Assembly (NCBI GenBank): GCA_013823725.1
Contig: PNMQ01000004.1
Coordinates: forward strand, 245,156-309,155
DNA from: Candidatus Pelagibacter sp.
GTDB lineage: Bacteria; Pseudomonadota; Alphaproteobacteria; Paracaedibacterales; CAIOTO01
Reading direction: 5' to 3'
DNA length: 64,000 nt
Below the pieces are notes generated by a model. The model was not told the DNA's origin, made no database searches, and saw nothing but the letters and a program-made list of their open reading frames with translations. Below are positions 18,609 through 29,165 of this stretch, in pieces; position 1 is the first letter of the stretch; every line of letters starts with the position of its first letter. The position numbers and the translations under genes were made by a program.

Positions 18609-19496
18609 CTAACTATCTAAAAACTGAATCAGTAAATCAAGTTCTGTCATGTCATTAAAATGTAGAATAATTTGACCCGAATCACCTTGCGTTTTAACGA
18701 TAGTATGTACGCCAAGCTTTTGACTTAGTCTTTCACCCAACATACGCGTATCTTCGTTTTCATGAGGATGCACGTTTTTTTTTATTTTTTTTGAAGGCTG
18801 TTTAAAATCGTGAGTTAATTTTTCAGCTTGGCGAACAGAAAGTTTTTGTTCCATCATCTGTTGGGCTAATGCATCGGCGTTTGGATTATTAATTAAAGTT
18901 CGTGCATGCCCTGCAGTAAGTGCTCCAGATCTAACATATTCTTGTAAAGTATCACTTAGATTAAGCAGACGTAAACAATTAGCAATGTGACTTCTGCTTT
19001 TCGATACTGCTTTTGCAATATCATCTTGGGTCCTGCCGTGTTCATCGATAAGTCGTTGATAAGCGTATGCTTCTTCTATAGGATCGAGATCGGAGCGCTG
19101 TAGATTTTCAATTAAACCCCATTCTAAGGCTTGGCGTGCATTGCAATGAACAATTATAGCAGGGATGGTTGGCCAATTGAGCTGTTGGCAAGCTCTGAAA
19201 CGGCGTTCTCCAGCTATGATTTCGTAAGATTCTGATGGTGAATCGCTGGTGTCATCTTCTGCTTTTTCTTTCGGCCTTAAAAGAATGGGCTGCAACAATC
19301 CTTGCTCTGCAATAGACTGTACGAGCGTTTGCATATGTTCGTCATTAAATGTTTTACGAGGCTGTTGAGATCCTGCTTGAATAAGATTTAAAGGAATATC
19401 TTTTTTATATTGTTTCTGACTGATCTCGATGTCATGCATCGTATGTGCAATATCTCCTAAAAGAGCTGACAAACCTTTTCCAGGTGTAGAACTCAT
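18609..19496 (-). CDS. parB: Chromosome partitioning protein ParB
   Basis: QPRKTF, ELIAGERRFRA-type motif (YEIIAGERRFRACQQL), ENLQRSDLDPIEEA, SKSRSHIANCLRLL. Confidence 0.97.
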   Translation of the reverse strand: MSSTPGKGLSALLGDIAHTMHDIEISQKQYKKDIPLNLIQAGSQQPRKTFNDEHMQTLVQSIAEQGLLQPILLRPKEKAEDDTSDSPSESYEIIAGERRFRACQQLNWPTIPAIIVHCNARQALEWGLIENLQRSDLDPIEEAYAYQRLIDEHGRTQDDIAKAVSKSRSHIANCLRLLNLSDTLQEYVRSGALTAGHARTLINNPNADALAQQMMEQKLSVRQAEKLTHDFKQPSKKIKKNVHPHENEDTRMLGERLSQKLGVHTIVKTQGDSGQIILHFNDMTELDLLIQFLDS

Positions 19497-19498
19497 GA

Positions 19499-20314
19499 TT
19501 AACTCGCTTTCTCAAGAATTTCTTTTGCTAATGCCATATAAGCGTGCGAACCTTGGCAATTCACATCATATACTAATACTGGTTTTCCAAAAGAAGGTGC
19601 CTCAGAAACTTTGACATTTCTTGGAATAACAGTTTTGAAAACTTTACTTTTTAAATGAAATCTGACGTCATCTGCAACTTGAGCACATAAAGAACTACGT
19701 TTATCGAACATGGTTAGCACGATACCTAAAAGACTAAGTTGAGGATTAAAGTTCTTTTGAATTTTTTTAATGGAGCTTAGTAAATAACTCAATCCTTCTA
19801 AGGCGTAATATTCGCATTGAAGTGGAACGATAACTGATTTAGATGCACACATTGCATTTAAAGTTAAAAGACCCATGGATGGTGGGCAGTCTATGATAAC
19901 GTAATCGATAGAATGTTCTTCAGCGTACAATTTATTAGCTAGTACTTTTTCTCGGTTGTTTTCTTGAACTAATTCTATTTCTGCACCGGAAAGATCGACG
20001 GAAGAAGGTACAATCCATAAATGAGGAATGAGAGTTTGAATCATGACTTCATTTAAAGGTATGGGTGTTGTGACTAAATGGTAACTTGTTTTAACTCTAC
20101 TTTTTTTATCAACACCTAAACCTGTTGAAGCATTAGCTTGTGGGTCAAGGTCAATGAGTAATACTTTTTTTTCAACAGCAGCCAGTGCTGTAGCAATATT
20201 TACAGCCGTGGTTGTTTTTCCAACGCCTCCCTTTTGATTGGCAACAGCTATAACTTGCATGGGGTCCTCATATCTATCCTTATTTACCTTGAGCACGTTT
20301 AAAAAAATGCTCAC
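19499..20314 (-). CDS. parA: Chromosome partitioning ATPase ParA (true start probably at MQVIAVANQ)
   Basis: ANQKGGVGKTTTAVNIATALA, DLDPQANASTGLG, IIDCPPSMGLLTLNAM. Confidence 0.97.
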   Translation of the reverse strand: MSIFLNVLKVNKDRYEDPMQVIAVANQKGGVGKTTTAVNIATALAAVEKKVLLIDLDPQANASTGLGVDKKSRVKTSYHLVTTPIPLNEVMIQTLIPHLWIVPSSVDLSGAEIELVQENNREKVLANKLYAEEHSIDYVIIDCPPSMGLLTLNAMCASKSVIVPLQCEYYALEGLSYLLSSIKKIQKNFNPQLSLLGIVLTMFDKRSSLCAQVADDVRFHLKSKVFKTVIPRNVKVSEAPSFGKPVLVYDVNCQGSHAYMALAKEILEKAS

Positions 20315-20475
20315 ATTATAGTTTAATACTTTTTGTACATTTTACACAACCAGTATATATATAACAAGAATGGTAAACGGATTCCGTCACGTTCTTGCAA
20401 TAGAATTGAAAATTTTCCTAGGATATTTTGCTGATAATATTTGATGTATCCAAAGCTGGAGCAAGGTATTGATAG

Positions 20476-21765
20476 TTATCTATCTATGGAACAAGATCGT
20501 TTCCTGAGATTTTTCCAATGATTTCTGACTTTATATTTTTTGTATTTTTGTATAGTTTCAAAAACAGCGTTGTTATAAGCATTTGAAAAAGAATCATATA
20601 AGCCATGCGATAGATCTGTCCCTATATTAAGCTCAATGGCTATTATTATTTTCATAGTATCATTGCTATTTTCATTGGGATCAATAGCGCTGGGAAACAT
20701 TGATTCAAGATCTATGAAGTAGAAAAGAGGCGGATGAATGGATCGATTCTTAATAAATATGTTGTCAGTATGGAGATCTCCATGGGTAATGGTATTAAAT
20801 CTTAGTATTTGGGTTGTAGGTGCATGAAGCTGCTCTCTTATTTCTCTATATAACTCTTCTTTGTTTGCGCGTAAAGAATGATAGGTATGGAATGTTGCTA
20901 GTGACCTTCCTAAATGGATCATTAAATTTTTTAAATCGTTGTGGGATTCTTTTATTTGCTTTATGTAAGCGTTTAAAGGTATTCCATGTGCTGCGTGAAT
21001 AATGGACATGTATCTTGCACCATCAGTCAACTGCACGCGTGTAATCATTTCTGTTAAAGATAGGCGTGGTAATTCTGGATAGTTTAAAGTATTTTGTTGG
21101 CGTAGATAATTGTGTAATTTAACACCTATTTCACTATGTAGCGTTTCTTTGTTTGCTACTCTTGGGCGGTGGAATTTTATAATAAATATAAGTCTACGTA
21201 TAGGTTGGGTTTGTATGTTCGTGTCAGGTTCTTGTGTCGCGGAAGATTGATAGTGGTGGTATGTCAAAAAAACTTTGAATGTTGATTCTGCGTAATGTGA
21301 GGGAGATTCAATTTTTTCTATTTCAATATTTTCCATCTCCCTTTCTTCAATTAACGATAATTCTTTTAAAAAATGTGCAAAATCTAGAGCATTTAGATCT
21401 CTGAGTGATTTTTTTCTTTCAAGGTCTACTACAGCATGTTGGTTAATGGATTCAGCTAAATTTGATGAAATATTTTTGAAAGCATTTGCTTGCTCATATC
21501 TTGCTGTTCCTTGTGCTGCAGAATCTTTGTGAAAAGAAATAGGGGAAGATTCGCTTTGAGGTTGCATATGTAAGTTAGATTTATTCAAAGATGGGGGGAT
21601 ATTTTCATCTCCCGTTTCTATAAAAAGAGATAACCCATTTTTGGGCTCTGTTTTTTTTATTGATTTACTCTTTTGCGGTGTGTTGTTGATTTTTAAGCCA
21701 AAAGATGCGGAATAGGTTATGGAATAACTTATAAGAGTTATCATAAATAGCTGCAAAATAATCAT
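20476..21765 (-). CDS. Exported protein with APH/choline-kinase-like phosphotransferase motifs
   Basis: Signal peptide MIILQLFMITLISYSITYSA; Brenner-type motif THGDLHTDNIFI followed by FIDLESMFPSAIDPNENSND. Confidence 0.7.
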   Translation of the reverse strand: MIILQLFMITLISYSITYSASFGLKINNTPQKSKSIKKTEPKNGLSLFIETGDENIPPSLNKSNLHMQPQSESSPISFHKDSAAQGTARYEQANAFKNISSNLAESINQHAVVDLERKKSLRDLNALDFAHFLKELSLIEEREMENIEIEKIESPSHYAESTFKVFLTYHHYQSSATQEPDTNIQTQPIRRLIFIIKFHRPRVANKETLHSEIGVKLHNYLRQQNTLNYPELPRLSLTEMITRVQLTDGARYMSIIHAAHGIPLNAYIKQIKESHNDLKNLMIHLGRSLATFHTYHSLRANKEELYREIREQLHAPTTQILRFNTITHGDLHTDNIFIKNRSIHPPLFYFIDLESMFPSAIDPNENSNDTMKIIIAIELNIGTDLSHGLYDSFSNAYNNAVFETIQKYKKYKVRNHWKNLRKRSCSIDR

Positions 21766-21965
21766 TTTTTATTTTTTACATTAAATTTTTTTTACTTTAT
21801 ATTATAATATTTAATTTTATATTAAATATTATAATATAAAGTATACTTTCGCAGAAAATGGTTTTTTCTGTTTTTTTTAGGTAGGTGTTGATTCTATGTT
21901 TTATGTTTCTTTAATGTTATGATGTCTTAAAATGTGGTAAGTAATACAGTTTAAATCGAAGATAA

Positions 21966-22739
21966 ATGATTTCATTAAAAGATATTTCTGCTGCACGACG
22001 TGAGCAGCTTAATAGTGGTGAGCATGAAACAAAGAATTTGGTGGAATGTTTATCCATAGATTTTCGTTTGCTCGTATTAAACTGTATTCCGGGCATATCT
22101 AATAGTGCTTTGGATCAGATAGAGCAGAAAAAACAGTGTGGAATCATCGACAGAATGAAGGGGATAGGAAGCATACTGTTCAAAGAAATGGGAGTTGCTG
22201 GAATTGATGTTTTGAAAAATCATCATTCGGACTCAATCAGAGGATTGTCTTGCTATATGGTATCTTATTGTGATCACCTAAGTTTAGTGGATAAGTTTGA
22301 GATGATGAAAACTTTAGCTGACGATAGTCATTTCAGTGTTCGCGAGTGGGCTTGGTTAGCATTGCGACCTGACATTGTCTGTAATATCAAAGATTCTTTG
22401 ACATTTCTGCAAAGTTGGAGTTCGCATGAATCTCCATATTTAAGGCGCTTTGCATGCGAAGCTACTAGACCAAGAGGGGTATGGTGTGCTCATATTCCAG
22501 AATTAAAAATTAACCCTAATATAGCACTACCTCTTTTGGCAATGCTAAAAACAGACACGCACCTCTATGTTCAAAAATCTTTAGGAAACTGGCTGAACGA
22601 CGCTTCGAAAAATAATGCAGATTGGGTTTTGAATATATTGGAGTTATGGCATGCTGAATATCCTGGATTGATTGATAAGCGAATTTCAAAATTAGCCAAA
22701 CGGACAATGAATAAAGTAAAAAGTAAAAAATATGATTAA
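21966..22739 (+). CDS. DNA alkylation repair protein, AlkC/COG4335-like (HEAT-like repeats)
   Basis: RRFACEATRPRGVWCAHI...PLLAMLKTDTHLYVQKSLGNWLNDASKNNADWV resembles the conserved AlkC-family C-terminus. Confidence 0.72.
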   Translation: MISLKDISAARREQLNSGEHETKNLVECLSIDFRLLVLNCIPGISNSALDQIEQKKQCGIIDRMKGIGSILFKEMGVAGIDVLKNHHSDSIRGLSCYMVSYCDHLSLVDKFEMMKTLADDSHFSVREWAWLALRPDIVCNIKDSLTFLQSWSSHESPYLRRFACEATRPRGVWCAHIPELKINPNIALPLLAMLKTDTHLYVQKSLGNWLNDASKNNADWVLNILELWHAEYPGLIDKRISKLAKRTMNKVKSKKYD

Positions 22740-22830
22740 TGCTTTTTAATATATACAAGGTCTTTGCTTCTTGACATAGCAAGAGTTTTTATGTAAAATC
22801 TAATTCTTAATGTATTTTTAGGGAATGAAT

Positions 22831-22965
22831 ATGAAAAGAACATTTCAACCAAGTAATCTCGTCAGAAAAAGAAGACATGGCTTTCGTGCACGTATGGCAA
22901 CAGTAAATGGTCGTAAAATTATTGCTCGTAGAAGATCTCAAGGTCGTAAAAGACTATCTGCTTAA
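22831..22965 (+). CDS. rpmH: 50S ribosomal protein L34 (44 aa, not in ORF track)
   Basis: [44 protein letters not shown]. Confidence 0.98.
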   Translation: MKRTFQPSNLVRKRRHGFRARMATVNGRKIIARRRSQGRKRLSA

Positions 22966-22986
22966 ATCTGATTAAGATTTATATCG

Positions 22987-23406
22987 GTGGTTTCTTTTAA
23001 AGACAATGCTTTAAAGGTGTCAACTTTAAAAAAAAGAGCTGACTTCTTAAAAGTCGCATCGCAAAAAAATTCTTTTCGAAAAAAAAGTATTATAGTTTCT
23101 GTGGGAATTTGTCCAGCTCATGATGCAGTAGACTTAAAAATAGGTCTTGTTGTTACAAAAAAAGTTGGAAATGCTGTGGTTCGTAATACGGTTAAAAGGC
23201 GACTACGAGAAGCTATAAGAATAATTTTAAGAGACGATTTGGTGATGTCGAAATTTTTGCTGATTATGCCAACTAATTTAGTTTTGGTTGCAAATAAATT
23301 AACAGCGGAATGCTTGTTTGGAGATATTGTTGCAGATATATCTGAAGGAATACTCTTCTTATCTAAAAAAGTAATAAAAAAACCTTTGAAAATTCAAAAG
23401 GTATAA
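22987..23406 (+). CDS. rnpA: Ribonuclease P protein component
   Basis: IGLVVTKKVGNAVVRNTVKRRLREAIR; follows rpmH; GTG start. Confidence 0.96.
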   Translation: MVSFKDNALKVSTLKKRADFLKVASQKNSFRKKSIIVSVGICPAHDAVDLKIGLVVTKKVGNAVVRNTVKRRLREAIRIILRDDLVMSKFLLIMPTNLVLVANKLTAECLFGDIVADISEGILFLSKKVIKKPLKIQKV

Positions 23407-23410
23407 TTTT

Positions 23411-23677
23411 ATGGTTTGGTTGTTAGTTAAATTCATAAAATTGTATCAGTTGATTGTTGCTCCTTTTGTGCAGACTCAGTGTCGATTTTTACCAACTTGT
23501 TCTCAATACGCTATCGTAGCCTTGCAAGCGCACGGCATATTTAGAGGTGGATGGATGGTGTTGAAACGTCTAATGTGTTGTCAGCCATTTGGAAAAGGAA
23601 ATGCTCACAATGTTAACTCATTCACTTACGACATAGAAAAGCAAGCTGCTCCAAATGGCTTGATTAATAAAAAATAA
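23411..23677 (+). CDS. yidD: Membrane protein insertion efficiency factor
   Basis: CRFLPTCSQYAIVALQAHGIFRGGWMVLKRLMCCQPFG. Confidence 0.97.
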   Translation: MVWLLVKFIKLYQLIVAPFVQTQCRFLPTCSQYAIVALQAHGIFRGGWMVLKRLMCCQPFGKGNAHNVNSFTYDIEKQAAPNGLINKK

Positions 23678-23710
23678 AAACTTCGGATTAACACTGTTTG
23701 TTAAGTTGTC

Positions 23711-25501
23711 GTGTGGTTTTTAAAAAACAAATTAACACAAAAATTAGGTTTTATAATGTCAGAACAAAATAAATTTCTTCTACTTCTCATATCTTGCTTC
23801 GCTTTTTTCTTTGGGTTTGAATATTTCTTTCCCACAAAATCAATGACCCCTTTGCACACTGATGAAATCAAAAATATTTCAAATTTTGATCACGCAAGAC
23901 ACGAGTCTAATCAAATTATTTCAGTTGACGAAGCATTGAAATTAGACAATAGATTGGTAATTGATACGCCTGCTTTGCAAGGATCGTTAAATTTAAAAGG
24001 TTGTTTGTTTGATGATTTGCAATTCAAAAAATATACAGTAAATCCTAATTCAAAAGAACTTGTTAGACTATATACCCCAGTTAGAAGCAAAGATGCCTAT
24101 TTTTCGGAAATTAATTATGCAGATTCTTCTTCTCCTCAATTGGGACAATTTCACGAGACACCATGGAAAGTAGTCGGTGAGAACAAGATTTTAAAGTCGG
24201 ATGCACCTGTTATTTTAGAATCAAAAATTAGTTCGAAGGTAAGCTGTAAAAGAACAATAAGCGTTGACGAACAATATCTATTTACAATTGAAGATGAAAT
24301 CACTAATACATCGCCTGACGCTGTCAATGTTGAATTTACAAATTCCGTTTATCGCTATGGTAAGCCTCAAACATCAGGTTTTTTCGTTTTACACGAAGGT
24401 GGTGTGGGTTATGTGAACAACAAGCTTGTTGAAGTTTCATATGACGATATAGAAAAGAAAAAAAATATAAGTTATTCGCCAGGTAAAGGCTGGATTGGCT
24501 TTACAGATAAGTATTGGTTAAGTGCCTTTATTCCTAACGGTGAAATACCCTTACAGTCTGGTTACGATTACCAAGATAAATCACAAACTTTTAGGTCCTA
24601 TTCGAAAAGTGCTCCGATTACAGTAGCTTCTAAGTCAACACATGTTATTAAACACCACTTATTTTCTGGTGCAAAAGTTTTAAAAATGCTTGATGGTTAT
24701 GAAGAGTCTCACAAATTTAAACACTTCGATTTAGCTGTAGATTTTGGTTGGTTTTACTTTTTAACAAAACCCCTGTTCTATGCGCTAGATAAGCTAAATG
24801 CTATTTTAGGCAACATGGGTTTTGCAATTTTAATTTTAACAGTATTTTTTAAAATTTTGTCATTTCCTCTAGCAAATAAATCACATCGTTCTATGGCACG
24901 AATGAAACAGCTTCAGCCCAAAATGGATAAACTAAAAGAACAGTATGGTAGCGATCACCAAAAATATTCTATGGAATTGATGGCTCTCTATAAAAAAGAA
25001 AAAGTTAATCCTGCTTCAGGTTGTTTGCCAACGCTGATTCAGGCCCCACTGTTCTTTTGTTTGTATAAAGTGTTTTTTGTAACGATTGAAATGCGACATG
25101 CACCTTTTCTAGGCTGGATTCAAGACTTATCAGCTCCAGATCCCACTTCATTTGTTAACCTATTTGGATTGCTCCCCTTTGATGCCCCATCATGGCTTAT
25201 CATTGGTGCGTGGCCGTTATTTATGGGTGTGACGATGATCATTCAACAACGTATGGGACCTCAGTCAACAGATCCTACCCAAGCTAAAATGATGATGGTG
25301 CTTCCGGTGGTATTTACGTATATGTTTGCATCATTTCCATCTGGTTTGGTTATCTATTGGGCTTGGAGTAATGTATTGACTATTTTACAGCAATATTATA
25401 TTTCGCAACAAAAGCCTACAGCTATAGCTTCAAGAAAAAGCTCTGGAACAAATCGTCAACAAAGATTAGAAAAAAAATCTAAAGATAGTAATGATGGATA
25501 A
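23711..25501 (+). CDS. yidC: Membrane protein insertase
   Basis: Synteny; KILSFPLANKSHRSMARMKQLQPKMDKLKEQYGSD...GCLPTLIQAPLFFCLYKV. Confidence 0.98.
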   Translation: MWFLKNKLTQKLGFIMSEQNKFLLLLISCFAFFFGFEYFFPTKSMTPLHTDEIKNISNFDHARHESNQIISVDEALKLDNRLVIDTPALQGSLNLKGCLFDDLQFKKYTVNPNSKELVRLYTPVRSKDAYFSEINYADSSSPQLGQFHETPWKVVGENKILKSDAPVILESKISSKVSCKRTISVDEQYLFTIEDEITNTSPDAVNVEFTNSVYRYGKPQTSGFFVLHEGGVGYVNNKLVEVSYDDIEKKKNISYSPGKGWIGFTDKYWLSAFIPNGEIPLQSGYDYQDKSQTFRSYSKSAPITVASKSTHVIKHHLFSGAKVLKMLDGYEESHKFKHFDLAVDFGWFYFLTKPLFYALDKLNAILGNMGFAILILTVFFKILSFPLANKSHRSMARMKQLQPKMDKLKEQYGSDHQKYSMELMALYKKEKVNPASGCLPTLIQAPLFFCLYKVFFVTIEMRHAPFLGWIQDLSAPDPTSFVNLFGLLPFDAPSWLIIGAWPLFMGVTMIIQQRMGPQSTDPTQAKMMMVLPVVFTYMFASFPSGLVIYWAWSNVLTILQQYYISQQKPTAIASRKSSGTNRQQRLEKKSKDSNDG

Positions 25502-26120
25502 AATTACACCTAAGAAAAGTAGATCCAGGGATATTTTTCGCAAAGAGTGGACCTTTATAAAAAGTGTCGTCAGCATGAGTGAGCTGCCTAAATTAGATTT
25601 GCCTGAAATTGCATTTGTGGGTCGATCTAATGTAGGTAAGTCTAGTATTATTAACGCATTAGCACAGCAAAAACAGTTGGCTCGTTCATCAAACACTCCT
25701 GGGCGAACACAACATCTAAATTTTTTTAAATTAGGTGACAATATATTTGTTGTAGATCTTCCTGGTTATGGCTATGCCAAAGCACCATTAGAACAAAAGG
25801 AAAAATGGCAGCATCTTATATATCTATATTTAACAGAGCGACGCAACCTTAGGCGTGTATATTTACTTATAGATTCCAGGCATGGTTTTATGGCGCTGGA
25901 CATAGAAATGATGAACTTATTGGATGCTGAAGCTATTCCTTATACTATTGTGCTAACGAAGGTTGATAAGATTGGCCCCTCAAAGTGTAAAGCTGTTGAA
26001 GAACAAGTTCTTAAAGAGATTTCTTCTAGACCAGTTGCGTTTCCACAAATTTTCTCAACAAGCAGCCAAAAGAGAAACGGTATCGACGCATTGAAAGAAA
26101 ATATTAAAGTAATTCTTTGA
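25491..26120 (+). CDS. engB: Ribosome biogenesis GTP-binding protein EngB/YsxC
   Basis: EIAFVGRSNVGKSSIINAL, SNTPGRTQHLNFF, DLPGYGYAKAP; overlaps yidC by 11 bp. Confidence 0.97.
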   Translation: MMDKITPKKSRSRDIFRKEWTFIKSVVSMSELPKLDLPEIAFVGRSNVGKSSIINALAQQKQLARSSNTPGRTQHLNFFKLGDNIFVVDLPGYGYAKAPLEQKEKWQHLIYLYLTERRNLRRVYLLIDSRHGFMALDIEMMNLLDAEAIPYTIVLTKVDKIGPSKCKAVEEQVLKEISSRPVAFPQIFSTSSQKRNGIDALKENIKVIL

Positions 26121-26670
26121 AAAATAGTAAATAAACAATTTCTCCTTATTTTATATGGAAGCATATATTATTTGGTGATTGTGAACATAAAAAGTAGTTC
26201 AGATATTCCTAAAATAATTCCTGTAGACGATTCATCATAATAATGTATTCAAAAATGTAGCCATACTTCAGCATGATAGAAATGTTATAAATAGATATTT
26301 ATGGATATTTTTTGATAGATGTATAGATAAATATACTAATTGTATGGTGTAAATGCAAAAGCTAGTTGGAGTATTTTTAATTCACCACATTTGCTAAATC
26401 TGTGTCTAAGTTGATTTTTTTAGATAGTTCATCAAATATTGAAAATAGGTCAATGTGATAAATGTAAGTCAGCATTTTTAAGAGTGTCTATACTTTATAA
26501 ATTAGAAAGAACTGAGCAAATTATTTTCTTAATTTTTGGCATTTAAGTAGAATCTTTATTTAATGAATGCTTACAAAATACTAAAATAAACATAATATTT
26601 AAATTTATATTTCAGTTTTTTTAAATTTTAATTATAATCAAAAAAAGTAAATTAAATTGAACTGGCTCGC

Positions 26671-27348
26671 ATGAATTACCTACACTTTTTAACTCAATTA
26701 CTATTTGCATATTCGGTAACTTTTTCAGCTGAAACTGAATCTTTAAGCGATTTGCTAGGGGATAAAAATAATATATCATCTGCTCCATTGTTGTCTGCAT
26801 CTGTTTCTGCAGCAGAAGATGCTGAAACGGATGTTCCAAGTAGGGTGAATGGGAATCTTGGTTATACACATACAGAATCTAGAAATCTAATGTGGAATGA
26901 CCATTTGACATACTTACCTACAGATTATGAATCAACTTTAAAAGCGTGTGTATGGGGTAATCTTGACAGTATATATACTATAAAATTTACATACCGCATG
27001 GATGCAAAAGGATTATTATCTATCAACCTAGAGAAAATTGTTACACAGCTTATGAATATAAATAAACTCTGTGTTGAGGAAGGAAATGCCCCTATTTTTC
27101 CAGATCTGTATTGTAAGTCTAATCCCACAGGCAAACAGCTTAGATCAGTAGGTAAAACAAAAGTATATTTAGGTTCGCATAAGGCTGACTACACTTCATG
27201 GAGTGCTGCAGATTATGATATGTATTCACATATAAAGTTTCAATTAAATCATAAATTGTCGAATACGTTTTTATATCCGTACGAAGTCAGTTTTTTAGAT
27301 TGTAAAAAAATCCCTTTAGTATTTTTACTGCATGCTATGTCATTATAA
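26671..27348 (+). CDS. Hypothetical exported protein
   Basis: N-terminal hydrophobic segment; no family recognised. Confidence 0.6.
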   Translation: MNYLHFLTQLLFAYSVTFSAETESLSDLLGDKNNISSAPLLSASVSAAEDAETDVPSRVNGNLGYTHTESRNLMWNDHLTYLPTDYESTLKACVWGNLDSIYTIKFTYRMDAKGLLSINLEKIVTQLMNINKLCVEEGNAPIFPDLYCKSNPTGKQLRSVGKTKVYLGSHKADYTSWSAADYDMYSHIKFQLNHKLSNTFLYPYEVSFLDCKKIPLVFLLHAMSL

Positions 27349-27359
27349 ATACATGTGAT

Positions 27360-27397
27360 ATAAAAAAAGAACTTACGTTTGTAAGTTCTTTTTTTAT
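27360..27397. terminator. Bidirectional rho-independent terminator
   Basis: ATAAAAAAAGAACTTAC-GTTT-GTAAGTTCTTTTTTTAT between convergent genes. Confidence 0.9.
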
Positions 27398-27419
27398 ATT
27401 TTTAAATTAAAATGATGGC

Positions 27420-27590
27420 TTATTTAATTTTAGTTTCTTTAAACTGAACATGTTTACGTGCTACAGGATCATATTTACGAAATTCAAACTTTTCAGGTTT
27501 TTTTCTTGGGTTTTTATGAGCAACATAAAAGAAACCTGTTTCTGCTGTGCTTAACATTTTGACTGCTATAGTCGCATTTTTTTTTGCCAT
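27420..27590 (-). CDS. rpmG: 50S ribosomal protein L33 (56 aa, not in ORF track)
   Basis: Reverse-strand translation [56 protein letters not shown]. Confidence 0.97.
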   Translation of the reverse strand: MAKKNATIAVKMLSTAETGFFYVAHKNPRKKPEKFEFRKYDPVARKHVQFKETKIK

Positions 27591-27651
27591 ATAAACCTCT
27601 TAAGTGATAATACTAAGACAACAATACATATGTAATTTATCTTAAAAATTT

Positions 27652-27726
27652 TGGAGCGGGCGAAGGGATTCGAACCCTCGACCCCAACCTTGGCAAGGTT
27701 GTGCTCTACCCCTGAGCTACGCCCGC
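27652..27726 (-). tRNA. tRNA-Gly(GCC)
   Basis: Reverse complement GCGGGCGTAGCTCAGGGGTAGAGCACAACCTTGGCAAGGTTGGGGTCGAGGGTTCGAATCCCTTCGCCCGCTCCA. Confidence 0.96.
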
Positions 27727-27937
27727 GCATGTATTATTTATATCCCAAATTTTGATTTAGCGCAAGTAAATAATTTCACTGATGAATATTTTTTGAAGAT
27801 ACCCCTATAGAAATTTCATTTGATGAGGAAATGAATGGTGCATGAAGATTTACTAAAGAAATTTTAATGAGCTCTAGCGATACATACTCTTTGTAAAGGT
27901 GTAAATACATATAATTCAGGAATATAAAGCTTAAGAA

Positions 27938-28957
27938 TTACGGTATGTAAATGTTCTCTAGGCTTTTTGCTATTTTAGGTGTTAAATCGCGCTCTATCAT
28001 AGTGATAGTACTATAAATGGCATGAGAGAAAGAGAAGGCATCTGCGCTACCATGACTTTTTACAGCTAGATGGTTTAGTCCTAAAAATAGTGCCCCATTA
28101 TAAATCCGAGGATCTATTTTGGACTTAATACGATTAAATGTCTTTCTGGCGAATAAGTAGCGTAATTTATCTAATAGAGTGCGAGAAAATTCTGCTTTAA
28201 TAGTTTGTCCTATAAACTGAGCAGTACCTTCAATTGCTTTTAATGCAATGTTACCAGTAAAGCCATCAGTAACTACAATGTTTGTTGTTTCATACAAAAT
28301 ATCGGAACCTTCAACAAAGCCATGCGTATTGATGTCTTTCATTTCTTTTAATAGCTTAAAAGTTTCTTGAACAACAATATTACCTTTCATTTCTTCTGTC
28401 CCAACATTAAGTATTCCAACCGTTGGGTTTTCAATGTTCCATAAGTGTTTAACTAAGATATTCGCCATTGCGGCAAATTGGACAAGGTGGGTGGGTGTAC
28501 ATTCAATGTTTGCACCAAGATCTAGAACTAAGATTTTTCCTGATTCACCACACGTAGGAATAATGGCTGGTATTGCTGGACGCGATATGCCAGGCAAGGT
28601 TTTTAAAATGCTTTTACATAGGGCCATGTAAGCCCCTGTGTTTCCTGAAGAAATTACAGCTTGGGTTATTCCATCTGCAACAGATTGAATGGCTTTTCCC
28701 AAATTAGAAGATCTTCCGTAACGAAATGCTATAGACGGTTTTGTATGTGCATCAACGATAGAATCGCAGTGGACAATCTCGCAGCATTGACTGGTTTTGG
28801 GAAACTCTTTAAGGTATTGATTGATAATATCAGACTTGCCAAAAAGAACAGGCTTAAAAGTTTTTTTTTGTAAAGCTAGTTCTATTCCTTTAAGAATTTC
28901 CCTGGGGCCATGATCGCCACCCATGACGTCTATTGCTATGGATAGCATGTTGATCAC
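27938..28957 (-). CDS. plsX: Phosphate acyltransferase
   Basis: IAIDVMGGDHGPREILKGIELAL, VISSGNTGAYMAL; next to rpmF. Confidence 0.97.
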   Translation of the reverse strand: MINMLSIAIDVMGGDHGPREILKGIELALQKKTFKPVLFGKSDIINQYLKEFPKTSQCCEIVHCDSIVDAHTKPSIAFRYGRSSNLGKAIQSVADGITQAVISSGNTGAYMALCKSILKTLPGISRPAIPAIIPTCGESGKILVLDLGANIECTPTHLVQFAAMANILVKHLWNIENPTVGILNVGTEEMKGNIVVQETFKLLKEMKDINTHGFVEGSDILYETTNIVVTDGFTGNIALKAIEGTAQFIGQTIKAEFSRTLLDKLRYLFARKTFNRIKSKIDPRIYNGALFLGLNHLAVKSHGSADAFSFSHAIYSTITMIERDLTPKIAKSLENIYIP

Positions 28958-28964
28958 CTAAAGT

Positions 28965-29165
28965 TTAGTCTTCTGTATTAGTTTTGTTTTTTTTAACTTT
29001 AAGTACTTGTCTGCCGTTATAAAAACCACAAGAATGACATACATGGTGTGGAAGTTTTGTTGCGCCACAATTTGTACATTCGTGAGTATTGATTGCAACT
29101 AATCCATGATGTGAACGACGCATACCACGACGAGAAACGGATGTTTTTTTCTTTGGAACTGCCAC
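28965..29165 (-). CDS. rpmF: 50S ribosomal protein L32
   Basis: [22 protein letters not shown]...[27 protein letters not shown]. Confidence 0.98.
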   Translation of the reverse strand: MAVPKKKTSVSRRGMRRSHHGLVAINTHECTNCGATKLPHHVCHSCGFYNGRQVLKVKKNKTNTED

